Part shown: positions 8,637 to 16,372 of the stretch, in pieces | Layout of the letters: the number at the start of each line of letters is the position of its first letter | Position numbering within the stretch: the stretch's first letter is position 1 | From: Sphingobacteriales bacterium 44-15 | GTDB lineage: Bacteria; Bacteroidota; Bacteroidia; Chitinophagales; Chitinophagaceae | NCBI GenBank assembly: GCA_001899685.1 | Contig: MKWG01000017.1 | Span: 1 to 64,000, forward strand | Direction: 5' to 3' | Length of the DNA stretch: 64,000 bases | Position numbers and translations under genes: made by a program | The notes under the pieces: generated by a model | Database searches by the model: none | Told to the model about the DNA's origin: nothing | Seen by the model: only the letters and a program-made list of their open reading frames with translations

Positions 8637-9893
8637 CTATAGCCGTTCTATAATTATTGGGGGCGGATGCGCAAAGTTTTTCCATGCCTGTTCTGCCTGT
8701 TCAGCAGGTATTGTTCCATCGTATACCAGCATCCTGTATTTTAATACGTAATCTTTGCCGGGCGATAATGGCCAGTCTTTATTTCTTGTGGGGCTGAAGC
8801 TGAAAAAAACATCGCCCCGTTTATTCGCATCTTCCGGCCATACCCGCATGGGCTCGGGAAAGTTATAGTTCGTTGGGTAACCCATGAATACAATGCCCGA
8901 ATGTCCCTGCTTCATATCGCCGTCTATCATGCACCATCTCGCAGTGGAAGCATCCGCCTCCTTCCTGGTTTTGCCTTCTGAGGTCAGCACCCTGCTGTTC
9001 CGGTTATTCCAGTCTTCGGCGGCACGAAAGCCGAACCCGCCATACCGGTATTCTTCCAGCACCACCGGGCTGTCGGTGGCGCAGTTGAGCGAAGAGGTAA
9101 AATCAATGAGCCACATTTTGTCCGCGGTATTATATACTCTCACATCCCAGGTCTCATCCATGGCTACGGTTTCTTCTCCTGTCGCAGGAATGTTGAACGC
9201 CACGTGCTGCTGCAGGGCTTTGAACCCGGCGAATACATTGCCTGTATAACGACTTATGAAATTGCTGAAGCGCACTGTTCCTTTCCTGTCGCCGATATTC
9301 CAGAAATCTACTTCTTTTCCCCGGAAAAGTACATGTGTCCAGGGGTTCCAGATACCCATATGATGGTGATGATCCGGAGGGTTGATCCTCGTAAGCACAT
9401 TTCCCGACGGGGACCACAGCGGGTGCAGGAAACCGCTTCGTTTAAATATGCTGTCTACTCCGGCGGGAGGATAATGAACAGCATAATTATATTGTATTAC
9501 CTGCCTGCCGTTCTCTGCGATCAGCAGTCCGTCATTATTATCGGTAACTGCAAGCGGGGATGGCTGTGCGGGGGAAGACTGATTGTCTTTCTTATATAAT
9601 TCATACACTCTTTTTCCCGCACGGGTTTGAGGGCTGATCATCCACCAGAGCAGGCGGCGTGCGCCGTTTTCTATCTGGCAGCTTACAGGGAGGTATGCTT
9701 TGCCTTTTACTTCCCGTAATGCCAGCGAGGCATCCGGAAGCGTGGAAATATCATCAAGGGAAATACAAACAGGAATGCTTAAGTTGTTATCAGCCGAAGG
9801 AAGCGTCAGTCTGGCTATAGCCTGCCCGTTACTTATCAGGTGAAATAAACACAACAGCAATGACAGGACAATAGTAAGTAGTCTTTTTCTCAT
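8637..9893 (-). CDS. DUF6807 (PmoA-like) secreted protein
   Basis: First gene of the minus-strand operon, 418 residues with a signal peptide (about 1-24, MRKRLLTIVLSLLLCLFHLISNG). The central PDHHHHMGIWNPWTHVLFRG and EVDFWN segments, plus the EEYRYGGFGFRAAEDWNNRNSRVLTSEG region, are hallmarks of the DUF6807/PmoA family (named historically after methane oxygenase, which is misleading). The histidine cluster H167-H170 (approximate numbering) suggests a metal or carbohydrate site. Family members usually occur, as here, in carbohydrate loci with Gfo/Idh/MocA and ThuA proteins. The function is unknown. Confidence 0.85.
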   Translation of the reverse strand: MRKRLLTIVLSLLLCLFHLISNGQAIARLTLPSADNNLSIPVCISLDDISTLPDASLALREVKGKAYLPVSCQIENGARRLLWWMISPQTRAGKRVYELYKKDNQSSPAQPSPLAVTDNNDGLLIAENGRQVIQYNYAVHYPPAGVDSIFKRSGFLHPLWSPSGNVLTRINPPDHHHHMGIWNPWTHVLFRGKEVDFWNIGDRKGTVRFSNFISRYTGNVFAGFKALQQHVAFNIPATGEETVAMDETWDVRVYNTADKMWLIDFTSSLNCATDSPVVLEEYRYGGFGFRAAEDWNNRNSRVLTSEGKTRKEADASTARWCMIDGDMKQGHSGIVFMGYPTNYNFPEPMRVWPEDANKRGDVFFSFSPTRNKDWPLSPGKDYVLKYRMLVYDGTIPAEQAEQAWKNFAHPPPIIIERL

Positions 9894-9998
9894 ATTTGGT
9901 CTGTAAGCAATCTGGTAAAGTAAAAATAGGCAGATAAGTCATCCGTTCCAACTGCTCAAAACTGCTGTTTCCGGTGCTGCCTGTTGCACTCGTTACCG

Positions 9999-10009
9999 GC
10001 AACGTTTGC
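9999..10009. promoter_or_regulatory. Candidate LacI-family operator
   Basis: GCAACGTTTGC contains the AACGTT core with partly symmetric GC flanks, the usual shape of LacI/GalR operators. It lies about 105 bp upstream of the first gene of the sugar operon and about 410 bp from the divergent LacI-family gene. Only a single clear copy was seen, so this is a suggestion. Confidence 0.35.
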
Positions 10010-10094
10010 ATTGAAGTTTGTTTAGATAAATGTTTAATAATTTCGAAAAGATTTAATAAGGCTGGGGTGTATTTCAGATTTTCGTAAGCGGGTG

Positions 10095-10119
10095 AGCTAT
10101 CAGCTATCAGCTTTGAGCC
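10095..10119. repeat. AGCTATCAGC word-string repeat, second locus
   Basis: AGCTATCAGCTATCAGC followed by TTTGAGCC uses the same words as the repeat at 3980-4048. The two loci flank the sugar operon. Confidence 0.5.
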
Positions 10120-10132
10120 ATCGCTCGGATGC

Positions 10133-10230
10133 ATTGAAAAAATGCGGAGCATATTTTTTCAAAAGACAAAAAGCGGCGGTGTTCCGGTTATCCCGCCAAG
10201 TGGCGGGACCGGCTCGGAGGCAAAAGCAAT
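10133..10230 (-). repeat. Dispersed ~95-bp structured element, copy A
   Basis: The reverse complement of this stretch aligns along its length with 28689-28779. Shared blocks are ATTGCTTTTTGCC (one T fewer here), GGAACACCGC, GCTTTTTGTC, TTTGAAAAAATATGCT and CGCATTTTTTCAAT. The segment between TGCCTC and GGAACACC differs and carries a different hairpin in each copy: here CCCGCC-aagt-GGCGGG. The other end forms a TGAAAAAAT/ATTTTTTCA-type stem. Confidence 0.75.
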
Positions 10231-10417
10231 GCAGCAGAAAGGGTGTGTTCAATATATATAAGTTTAACCGATAATGCTATATCACCAGGAATTCTTTTTA
10301 CTTAAGTTGCTATGGTGTCATCACCGACGGGAAGATTATGTACGGGCGCGGGAAATTGAAATACGCCCTAAGGCGCGGAATTGATTACATAAAATACAAA
10401 GACTATACCTTTACCAT

Positions 10418-11506
10418 ATGCAGAGTTCACACGCGGTAACTATAAAAGATATTGCCAAAAGACTGGGCATATCGGCTTCCACTGTTTCAAGAGCGCTGAG
10501 GGGGAGCACTGAAATAAATGATGAAACAAAAAAGCTGGTACAGGAACTGGCAAAGGAGCTGAATTACACGCCCAATCCCATTGCGCTCTCCCTGAAAGAG
10601 AAGAAGACAAAAGTGCTTGGCGTGATCGTCCCGGAAATTGCCAACTATTTCTGCTCGGCAGTGATCGCAGGCATTGAAGATTATGCCTACGCCAAAGGCT
10701 ACCATGTGATCATTTTTCAAAGCCATGAAAAATATGACAGGGAGATAATGAATATCAGGCTGCTCCAGTCCCGGAGGATAGACGGACTGATCATCTCTGT
10801 GTCGAATGAAACCAAAAACGGAAAGCATATACAGGAAGTGATTGACACTGGTATACCGGTAGTAATGTTTGACCGGATATGCAATGAAGTGGATACTCCG
10901 AGAGTGGTGACTGATGATGAAGGCGGGGCATATCTTGCCACCTGTCATCTGATTGAGCAGGGCTATACAAAAATTGCACATGTATCTATGGCAACACATC
11001 TTTCGGTAACCAAAAACCGGATGAAAGGATATATGGAAGCCCTGAAGGAGCATGGCATTCCTTTTCAAAAGAAATGGATAGTATCCTGCGATTTTAATGC
11101 AAAGAATATTAAAAAGACCGTGGAGAAGCTTTTTAAGAGTGATCCCAAGCCGGATGCTATTCTTGCGGCCGCGGAGCGCATTGCCATAAGGAGCTTTGAA
11201 GTGCTGAAGGAAATGAAGCTGCGCATTCCTGAAGATGTGGCGCTGGCAGGCTTTTTTGACAACCCTGTGAGCCGGTTTATTGACCCGCCGCTTACCTCCA
11301 TTCACCAGCCTACTTTTGATATTGGCCAGTCTGCCGTACGGCTGCTGATAGAAATGATCGAAAGCAATTCCCTGCAGCACCAGTTCAAGACCATCGAGCT
11401 CAAAACAACGATAGACATCAGGGCATCTTCCCTGCGCTGCCCGCCGGAGAGCGATACTGCAGAAAAGAAGAATGCAGGATCCCGCCGGAAACCCCCTCGT
11501 GCATAA
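10418..11506 (+). CDS. LacI/GalR-family transcriptional regulator
   Basis: Sugar-responsive DNA-binding repressor of 362 residues. The N-terminal helix-turn-helix reads VTIKDIAKRLGISASTVSRALRG (about 6-28, split), followed by the hinge region LNYTPNPIALSLKEKKTKVLGVIVP and a periplasmic-binding-protein-like effector domain with YHVIIFQSHEKYDRE, VVMFDRIC and DVALAGFFDNPVSRFIDPPLTSI. The C-terminus ends in a basic tail SRRKPPRA. It is divergent from the seven-gene sugar operon on the minus strand and is the obvious candidate for its control, with the effector probably a sugar from that pathway. The start is supported by the family's usual 5-8 residues before KDIAK. Confidence 0.93.
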   Translation: MQSSHAVTIKDIAKRLGISASTVSRALRGSTEINDETKKLVQELAKELNYTPNPIALSLKEKKTKVLGVIVPEIANYFCSAVIAGIEDYAYAKGYHVIIFQSHEKYDREIMNIRLLQSRRIDGLIISVSNETKNGKHIQEVIDTGIPVVMFDRICNEVDTPRVVTDDEGGAYLATCHLIEQGYTKIAHVSMATHLSVTKNRMKGYMEALKEHGIPFQKKWIVSCDFNAKNIKKTVEKLFKSDPKPDAILAAAERIAIRSFEVLKEMKLRIPEDVALAGFFDNPVSRFIDPPLTSIHQPTFDIGQSAVRLLIEMIESNSLQHQFKTIELKTTIDIRASSLRCPPESDTAEKKNAGSRRKPPRA

Positions 11507-11775
11507 CAGACCTAACTTATTATCATTACTTCTAAAGAATAGATTTCACTTTTCGCAAATATTATGAGAAAAGTGTTTCTATCGGGAAAGCAGGGACGGG
11601 CTTCTCCTTTGCCATATTTACGGCGTTCTCCAAAGCTTTTCAACACCAGGAACTACTACAAAGTATGTATTTATCTGAGGGGTAGGATTGTTTTAATTTG
11701 TGTGATAAAGGTACGCCGGCGCCGGATAGTGCCGGTACGGTCAACTTTAAACAAAACATCCTAAATCAATCTGCA

Positions 11776-12387
11776 ATGAACAAAAAAGTAAAAGTATTTA
11801 TGGTCATATTCCTGTTATCAGGAGTACTGGCAAAGACACAGGAAATTTCTTTTGGCGCAAAACTAGGACCCAATATCAGTTCAGGGTATGTTAAAGCTAA
11901 TGGCAAATCTTATAGTGGTACTAATATAGGAGTGCATGCCGGCTTTGTAGCAGACATCAGGATAAATGAGCAATTTGTGTTGCAGCCCAATTTACTTTAT
12001 TCTTTTAAAAGAGCTCGGGTGAAAGAGCTAAGTGGCATTGATATTAGCCTGCATACAATAGATGTTCCTGTAACTGTTTTGTACAATTACAAAAAATTCT
12101 TTGGAGGAGTAGGTCCCAATTTTAGTGTAGGTTTTATTGGGCACTATACTTATCACGACAGAAAATATGATTTATACGATAAGGACAATGAAGGATTGTT
12201 CAGCATCAAAAGATTTGAGATAGGGTTGAATGTACTGGCGGGCTACCATATTAATGACCAGATTTTTGTATCCGCTAATTATACCCCGGGGTTAAACAAC
12301 CTGTTTAATAAGGCAACTTATGCTAACAGCAACACTAAAGTAAAGACAGGTGTAATAGGAATATCAGTGGGATATGTTTTCAAGTAA
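11776..12387 (+). CDS. Outer-membrane beta-barrel (porin/PorT-like) protein
   Basis: 203 residues with a signal peptide (MNKKVKVFMVIFLLSGVLAKTQ) followed by EISFGAKLGPNISSGY, the standard opening strand of small PorT-type eight-strand barrels of Bacteroidota. Later strands alternate aromatic and polar residues (GVHAGFVADIRINEQFVLQPNLLYSF is one two-strand hairpin) and the chain ends GISVGYVFK with a C-terminal phenylalanine-lysine. An in-frame ATG exists 78 bp upstream but gives no signal sequence, so the start at 11776 is chosen. Function within the outer membrane is unknown. A clear terminator follows. Confidence 0.85.
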   Translation: MNKKVKVFMVIFLLSGVLAKTQEISFGAKLGPNISSGYVKANGKSYSGTNIGVHAGFVADIRINEQFVLQPNLLYSFKRARVKELSGIDISLHTIDVPVTVLYNYKKFFGGVGPNFSVGFIGHYTYHDRKYDLYDKDNEGLFSIKRFEIGLNVLAGYHINDQIFVSANYTPGLNNLFNKATYANSNTKVKTGVIGISVGYVFK

Positions 12388-12402
12388 TACAGAATAGCAC
12401 AT

Positions 12403-12441
12403 ACACGGAAGGCGGTCTTTTACCCTTTCCGTGTTATTTTT
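12403..12441 (+). terminator. Rho-independent terminator after barrel gene
   Basis: ACACGGAA and TTCCGTGT form an 8-bp stem with a 16-nt loop, followed by TATTTTTAA. It lies 16 bp after the stop codon of the barrel-protein gene. Confidence 0.75.
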
Positions 12442-12493
12442 AATACTTATTCAGATAGCATCTTCGGTCTTTTGTTCCAAGACTCATCACTTA

Positions 12494-12659
12494 TTTCCCG
12501 ATTTCGTAAATTATAAACTGTCGGGTGGTTTTCTTTCGCCGGCATAAATAATATATTTTCAGCAGAAGAATATATGACGGCAGGGAAAATGTTTTTATCC
12601 TCTTCAAAACCGTTCATAAATAACGAGATAGGATAAACGCTGATTTCCTGATTTCGTAA
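12494..12659. repeat. Pair of 16-bp direct repeats upstream of siderophore receptor
   Basis: TTTCCCGATTTCGTAA (12494-12509) and TTTCCTGATTTCGTAA (12644-12659) differ at one base and are exactly 150 bp apart. The downstream copy ends 21 bp before the -7 box at 12681, so it overlaps the -33 region. This would fit binding of a regulator, perhaps iron-responsive, to both sites. Confidence 0.45.
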
Positions 12660-12680
12660 CAATACAAATCAACACGCTTT

Positions 12681-12688
12681 TAACTTTG
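12681..12688 (+). promoter_or_regulatory. TAnnTTTG (-7) promoter element for siderophore receptor
   Basis: TAACTTTG is a perfect match to the Bacteroidota -7 consensus, 48 bp before the receptor start codon. No clean TTTG -33 box is present at the usual spacing; the direct repeat occupies that place. Confidence 0.55.
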
Positions 12689-12735
12689 CATTCGCTTAAC
12701 AATAGTTAAGACTTTTTCACCAAAAGAAAGATGCA

Positions 12736-15120
12736 ATGTTGAAACCTAACTTTATCAGATTTTCTGTTTTATTATTTTGTACTACACTGTTCTCAGCGGT
12801 GTTTACCGTGCAGGTATTGGCCCAGACAAAACAAGCGGGCGTAATTGAGGGCAGAATATTGAACGCCGACAATCAGCCGGAGGAGAATGTAATCGTGATA
12901 CTAACTCCTTCAGGTAAGCAAACCATGTCGGATGATAACGGCTATTTTCAATTCAGGAATATCTCTTATGGACAATATACCATTTCTGTTTCGTCATTGG
13001 GGGTAAACGCCAGCCCTGTTGGTGTGGAGCTGAATGCTGAAAAGGTATCTGTAGGCAATATTCAATTGAAAGAAAATGCCATGGTGCTGGAAAGGGTGAT
13101 TGTATCTACCTCTTACCGGCATGTAAATAAAAACAGCGTACAGGTGGCAAGGCTGCCGCTTACTTATATTGAAAACCCGCAGAACTACGCGGTAGTGCCA
13201 AAAGAATTGCTTCAAACACAACTGGTAACTACCACAGAGCAGGCGCTGATCAATATACCGGGCGTGAGCAATCTCTCCATCGTGGGGGGGAGCGGAGGAT
13301 CATCACTTTCGTTCAAGTCCCGTGGTTTTTCGAGCGGTTCCATCATGTACAGGAATGGCGTATCTACCGGGTATGTAGCTTTAACAGACCTGTTCAACAT
13401 GGAAAGGTTCGAAGCCATCAAAGGTCCTTCTGCTACTTTGTTTGGCGGTAACCAGGGCGCTTCCTACGGTGGTGTATACAATATGATCACCAAACAGCCA
13501 TTGGAAGTAAAACGCGGCGAAGTTTCTTTTACTACAGGCAGTTATGAGCTGGCAAGAACTACTGTAGATTATAATACACCTCTTAATGACGATAAAACAG
13601 CTTTGTTACGCGTAAACGGCATGTACGACAACAGGAATACATTCCAGCAGCTTGCGCAGAACTCTGTAGGCTTTGCTCCCTCTCTCCTGATAAAGGCCAA
13701 CAGCCGGTTGACCCTGCATTTTGATGGTCACTACTATAAGAGCACCCGTCCGATTGTGCTTTTCGGCTTTAATGCGCCTCCGGGAGGAACTACTTCCACC
13801 AGCACTTATGCGGGTAATATCAAAGACCTTGACCTGGATCCGAAAAACGCTTACATCAACCCCGACTTCAACAGCACACAACAAACATGGTCTGTTAGCG
13901 GGCAGGCGGAATACAAGTTGTCTGAACAATGGCTTTCACAAACCAATTTTGCAATAGCGAGAAGTAATAACGAAACGCATTATATAAACCTTGTAGCGAA
14001 CAAAGCCTCTACAACAGACACAACAGTTATTACCAGGAACATCCTGGATATTCCTTACAGCCAGTTGTACACACAGCAGTTCCAGCAGAATTTTATCGGC
14101 TACTTCAAGATCGGCGGTTTGCGCAACAGGTTGCTGGTAGGGCTGGATTATTTAAGAACAAATGTAGCATCCTACAGGGGCACTATTGTTTATGATAAAG
14201 TTCAGATTACGGCCACACCGGCCCAATTATTAATGAGAAAAAGCAGGGCCGATAGTATAGCAACCTCTGTAAAGTATAGCGGAGGCAGGGATATCAACGA
14301 CAGTTATGGCGCTTATATTTCTGAAGTGCTGAATATTACAGACCGCCTGCTATTGATGGGAAGCCTGCGTATCAACAGGTTTGTTGCGGTAATCAGTGAT
14401 TACAAGCAGACCTCTTATTCTCCCAAGCTCGGCGCTTCTTATGAGATCATTAAAAACGGGCTTTCTGTTTTTGGTAACTACAACAATGGATACAACAATG
14501 TCAGCTATACAGATGCAGACGGTAAGCTGCTCAAGCCGCAATATGCCAACCAGTGGGAAGGCGGTATGAAATTTAATGTACTGCAACACCGGCTTACCGG
14601 AACCGTGAGTGTGTATGACATCAAAGTTGAAAATATAGCCAGGCAGGTTCCCGGAACGTTATATTATGTGCAGGACAATACGCAAAAAAGCCGTGGCGTG
14701 GACGTAGATATCCTTGCCAACCCGGTTGCGGGTCTGAACATCGCGTTAGGATATGGTTATAATGATATCCGCTATACTGCTGACAAGGGTAATACTGGAT
14801 TTCTTGACCACAGGGTGGAAAGTGCGCCCTATCATGCAGGGAATATCTGGGGCACGTACCAGTTTACTTCCGGAAAGCTGAAAGGTTTTGGAGCAGGCGC
14901 CGGTGGAAACGGGCAAAGCAGCTCGTATGCCAATTACCAGAATACGATCACGTTGAACGGATTTTATGTATATGGAGCCAGCGTGTTCTATAATGCATTA
15001 AAGTTCAGGATCAGCGCCAAAATAGATAATATCGCCAATAAAAAATACTTTACTTACAGTTCCTGGTTGTTTCCCGGGCAGCCGAGAATGCTGGCTTTTA
15101 ATATTACCTACAGGTTCTAA
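12736..15120 (+). CDS. TonB-dependent siderophore receptor
   Basis: 794-residue outer-membrane receptor for a ferric siderophore. It has a signal peptide (ending VQVLAQ, about 30), a carboxypeptidase-like regulatory domain (about 34-115, GVIEGRILNADNQPEENVIV), a plug with LPLTYIENPQNYAVVPKELL, the siderophore-receptor signature RGFSSGSIMYRNGV and KGPSATLFGG, and a barrel ending in LFPGQPRMLAFNITYRF with the C-terminal phenylalanine. FhuA/FoxA-like receptors have this plug pattern. No SusD partner is nearby, which also supports iron rather than glycan import. It heads a three-gene set with a PepSY membrane protein and a Fes-like esterase. Confidence 0.94.
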   Translation: MLKPNFIRFSVLLFCTTLFSAVFTVQVLAQTKQAGVIEGRILNADNQPEENVIVILTPSGKQTMSDDNGYFQFRNISYGQYTISVSSLGVNASPVGVELNAEKVSVGNIQLKENAMVLERVIVSTSYRHVNKNSVQVARLPLTYIENPQNYAVVPKELLQTQLVTTTEQALINIPGVSNLSIVGGSGGSSLSFKSRGFSSGSIMYRNGVSTGYVALTDLFNMERFEAIKGPSATLFGGNQGASYGGVYNMITKQPLEVKRGEVSFTTGSYELARTTVDYNTPLNDDKTALLRVNGMYDNRNTFQQLAQNSVGFAPSLLIKANSRLTLHFDGHYYKSTRPIVLFGFNAPPGGTTSTSTYAGNIKDLDLDPKNAYINPDFNSTQQTWSVSGQAEYKLSEQWLSQTNFAIARSNNETHYINLVANKASTTDTTVITRNILDIPYSQLYTQQFQQNFIGYFKIGGLRNRLLVGLDYLRTNVASYRGTIVYDKVQITATPAQLLMRKSRADSIATSVKYSGGRDINDSYGAYISEVLNITDRLLLMGSLRINRFVAVISDYKQTSYSPKLGASYEIIKNGLSVFGNYNNGYNNVSYTDADGKLLKPQYANQWEGGMKFNVLQHRLTGTVSVYDIKVENIARQVPGTLYYVQDNTQKSRGVDVDILANPVAGLNIALGYGYNDIRYTADKGNTGFLDHRVESAPYHAGNIWGTYQFTSGKLKGFGAGAGGNGQSSSYANYQNTITLNGFYVYGASVFYNALKFRISAKIDNIANKKYFTYSSWLFPGQPRMLAFNITYRF

Positions 15121-15137
15121 AAGAGTAAAATGTTCCG

Positions 15138-15175
15138 GTATAAGCACAGCCCCTGGTTGTGCTTATACTGTTTTA
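15138..15175 (+). terminator. Hairpin between receptor and PepSY gene
   Basis: GTATAAGCACA and TGTGCTTATAC form a perfect 11-bp stem with a 9-nt loop, followed by TGTTTTAAG. It lies 17 bp after the receptor stop. It may attenuate transcription into the downstream genes or protect the receptor mRNA. It also shows that the upstream in-frame ATG at 15130 is not the PepSY start. Confidence 0.7.
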
Positions 15176-15186
15176 AGCAATATAAT

Positions 15187-16362
15187 ATGAATAAAGCGAA
15201 GTCGAAGAAATCCATATTCAGCCGCGTGAATGCATGGCTGCATCTCTGGACGGGAATATTTGCCGGGATTATTCTTGTTTTTGTGGCGCTGACGGGCACC
15301 ATCGTTGTATATGGCGATGAGATCATTGAATGGTCGGCAGGCAAGGTACGTTATGTGGAGCAGGTACAGCCTGAACGGTTGCCTGTGGAAACCCTTATCG
15401 CCAATGTTAATAAAGCTTATCCCAAAGCAAAGCTTTCAGAAGTAACGGTATATAAGGACCCGGAAAGAACAGTGCGTTTCAGGGTTTTTGCCCCGGGCAA
15501 AGGCCTGGCTTTTGCTTATGCAGATCCTTATACCGGTAAAGTGTTGAAATATGACCGTACTGCCAACTTCTTTTATATAATGGCGCACCTGCATGCCTCT
15601 CTTTTGTGGCATGGCCCCGGCAGTTGGATCGTGGATATCGCTACTATCATTTTTTTGATCGAGCTCATTTCAGGCATCATACTCTGGTGGCCTGCCAAAT
15701 GGAATAAGCATACACGGGATGCCAGCTTTAAGATCAAATGGAAAGCCAGGTTCAAACGCGTTAATTACGATTTGCATAATGTACTGGGGTTCTATTCTTC
15801 TATTCTTGCCCTGACATTAACTGTTACCGGGCTACTTATTGCATTTCACCCGCTCGCAGAGTCTACTGTAAAGCTTTTGGGAGGCGATCCCGACCATAAA
15901 AAATGGGAGGCGGCATTGCCCAAAGCCGACTTCACCAGAACCGCTATAGCCATGAATACTACTCTTGAGCAGGAATTTAAGAGGCACCCGGGACAAAACG
16001 CAGGACGTATATGGCTGTACAGACTTGATTCTGCCGGTTATTTCCTGGTAAATACAGGCACAAAACTTGGATTGAAAAGTGTTGAAAACTCCCGGCTTGC
16101 CTTTATTGATAAATATTCCGGCGAAGATATCCATATCCCGGCCAAAGGGCTGAAAGGTGAATATATTGAAAATTATATATGGCAACTCCACATGGGAACA
16201 TGGATGGGCCCTGTTGGCAAGCTGTTCACATTTATTTGCGGTCTAATCTGTACATCGCTTCCCATTACCGGTTTCCTGATATGGTGGCACCGGGGAAGAA
16301 AAAAGAAAAAACCGGTGCAGAAGAAACAGGTGCTCCAACAGGAGTTATCTCCTCAAATTTAG
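15187..16362 (+). CDS. PepSY-associated TM protein (putative siderophore/iron reductase)
   Basis: 391-residue inner-membrane protein. Four hydrophobic segments are visible: near the N-terminus (LWTGIFAGIILVFVALTG), two in the middle (IATIIFLIELISGIILWW; LGFYSSILALTLTVTGLLIAF) and one near the C-terminus (FTFICGLICTSLPITGFLIWW), with a large periplasmic PepSY region after the first. Such proteins are commonly found beside siderophore receptors and some relatives reduce Fe(III)-siderophores; several conserved histidines in MAHLHASLLWHG and LHNVLGF are candidates for heme ligands. I chose MNKAKSKK as start because the earlier ATG would translate the terminator-like hairpin. Confidence 0.85.
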   Translation: MNKAKSKKSIFSRVNAWLHLWTGIFAGIILVFVALTGTIVVYGDEIIEWSAGKVRYVEQVQPERLPVETLIANVNKAYPKAKLSEVTVYKDPERTVRFRVFAPGKGLAFAYADPYTGKVLKYDRTANFFYIMAHLHASLLWHGPGSWIVDIATIIFLIELISGIILWWPAKWNKHTRDASFKIKWKARFKRVNYDLHNVLGFYSSILALTLTVTGLLIAFHPLAESTVKLLGGDPDHKKWEAALPKADFTRTAIAMNTTLEQEFKRHPGQNAGRIWLYRLDSAGYFLVNTGTKLGLKSVENSRLAFIDKYSGEDIHIPAKGLKGEYIENYIWQLHMGTWMGPVGKLFTFICGLICTSLPITGFLIWWHRGRKKKKPVQKKQVLQQELSPQI

Positions 16363-16372
16363 TCATGTTTTT

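Larger units (their letters stand above)
9894..10417. other. Divergent intergenic region between sugar operon and LacI regulator
   Basis: 524 bp without a convincing gene. It must contain the promoters of the minus-strand operon and of the LacI-type gene. It holds a LacI-type operator-like site near 9999-10009, a word-string repeat (10095-10119) and one copy of the dispersed 98-bp element (10133-10230). The LacI-proximal 100 bp has TACCTTTA at about 10406, one mismatch from the TAnnTTTG -7 consensus, but it is too close to the start codon to be trusted. Confidence 0.7.
12388..12735. other. Spacer upstream of siderophore receptor
   Basis: 348 bp without a supported gene. It holds the terminator of the barrel gene, two 16-bp direct repeats 150 bp apart and a TAnnTTTG promoter for the receptor. 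A 71-codon minus-strand reading frame spans it, but its only notable feature is that its LRNQEIS and LRNREIS stretches are the translation of the direct repeats. Confidence 0.7.

Noticed and set aside
11564-11764. 66-codon frame between LacI gene and barrel gene
   Set aside because: Arginine-rich, no start context and no family; overlaps the leader of the barrel gene.
12447-12662. 71-codon minus-strand frame upstream of siderophore receptor
   Set aside because: Its only pattern, LRNQEIS/LRNREIS, is the translation of the two direct repeats; it covers the receptor promoter area.
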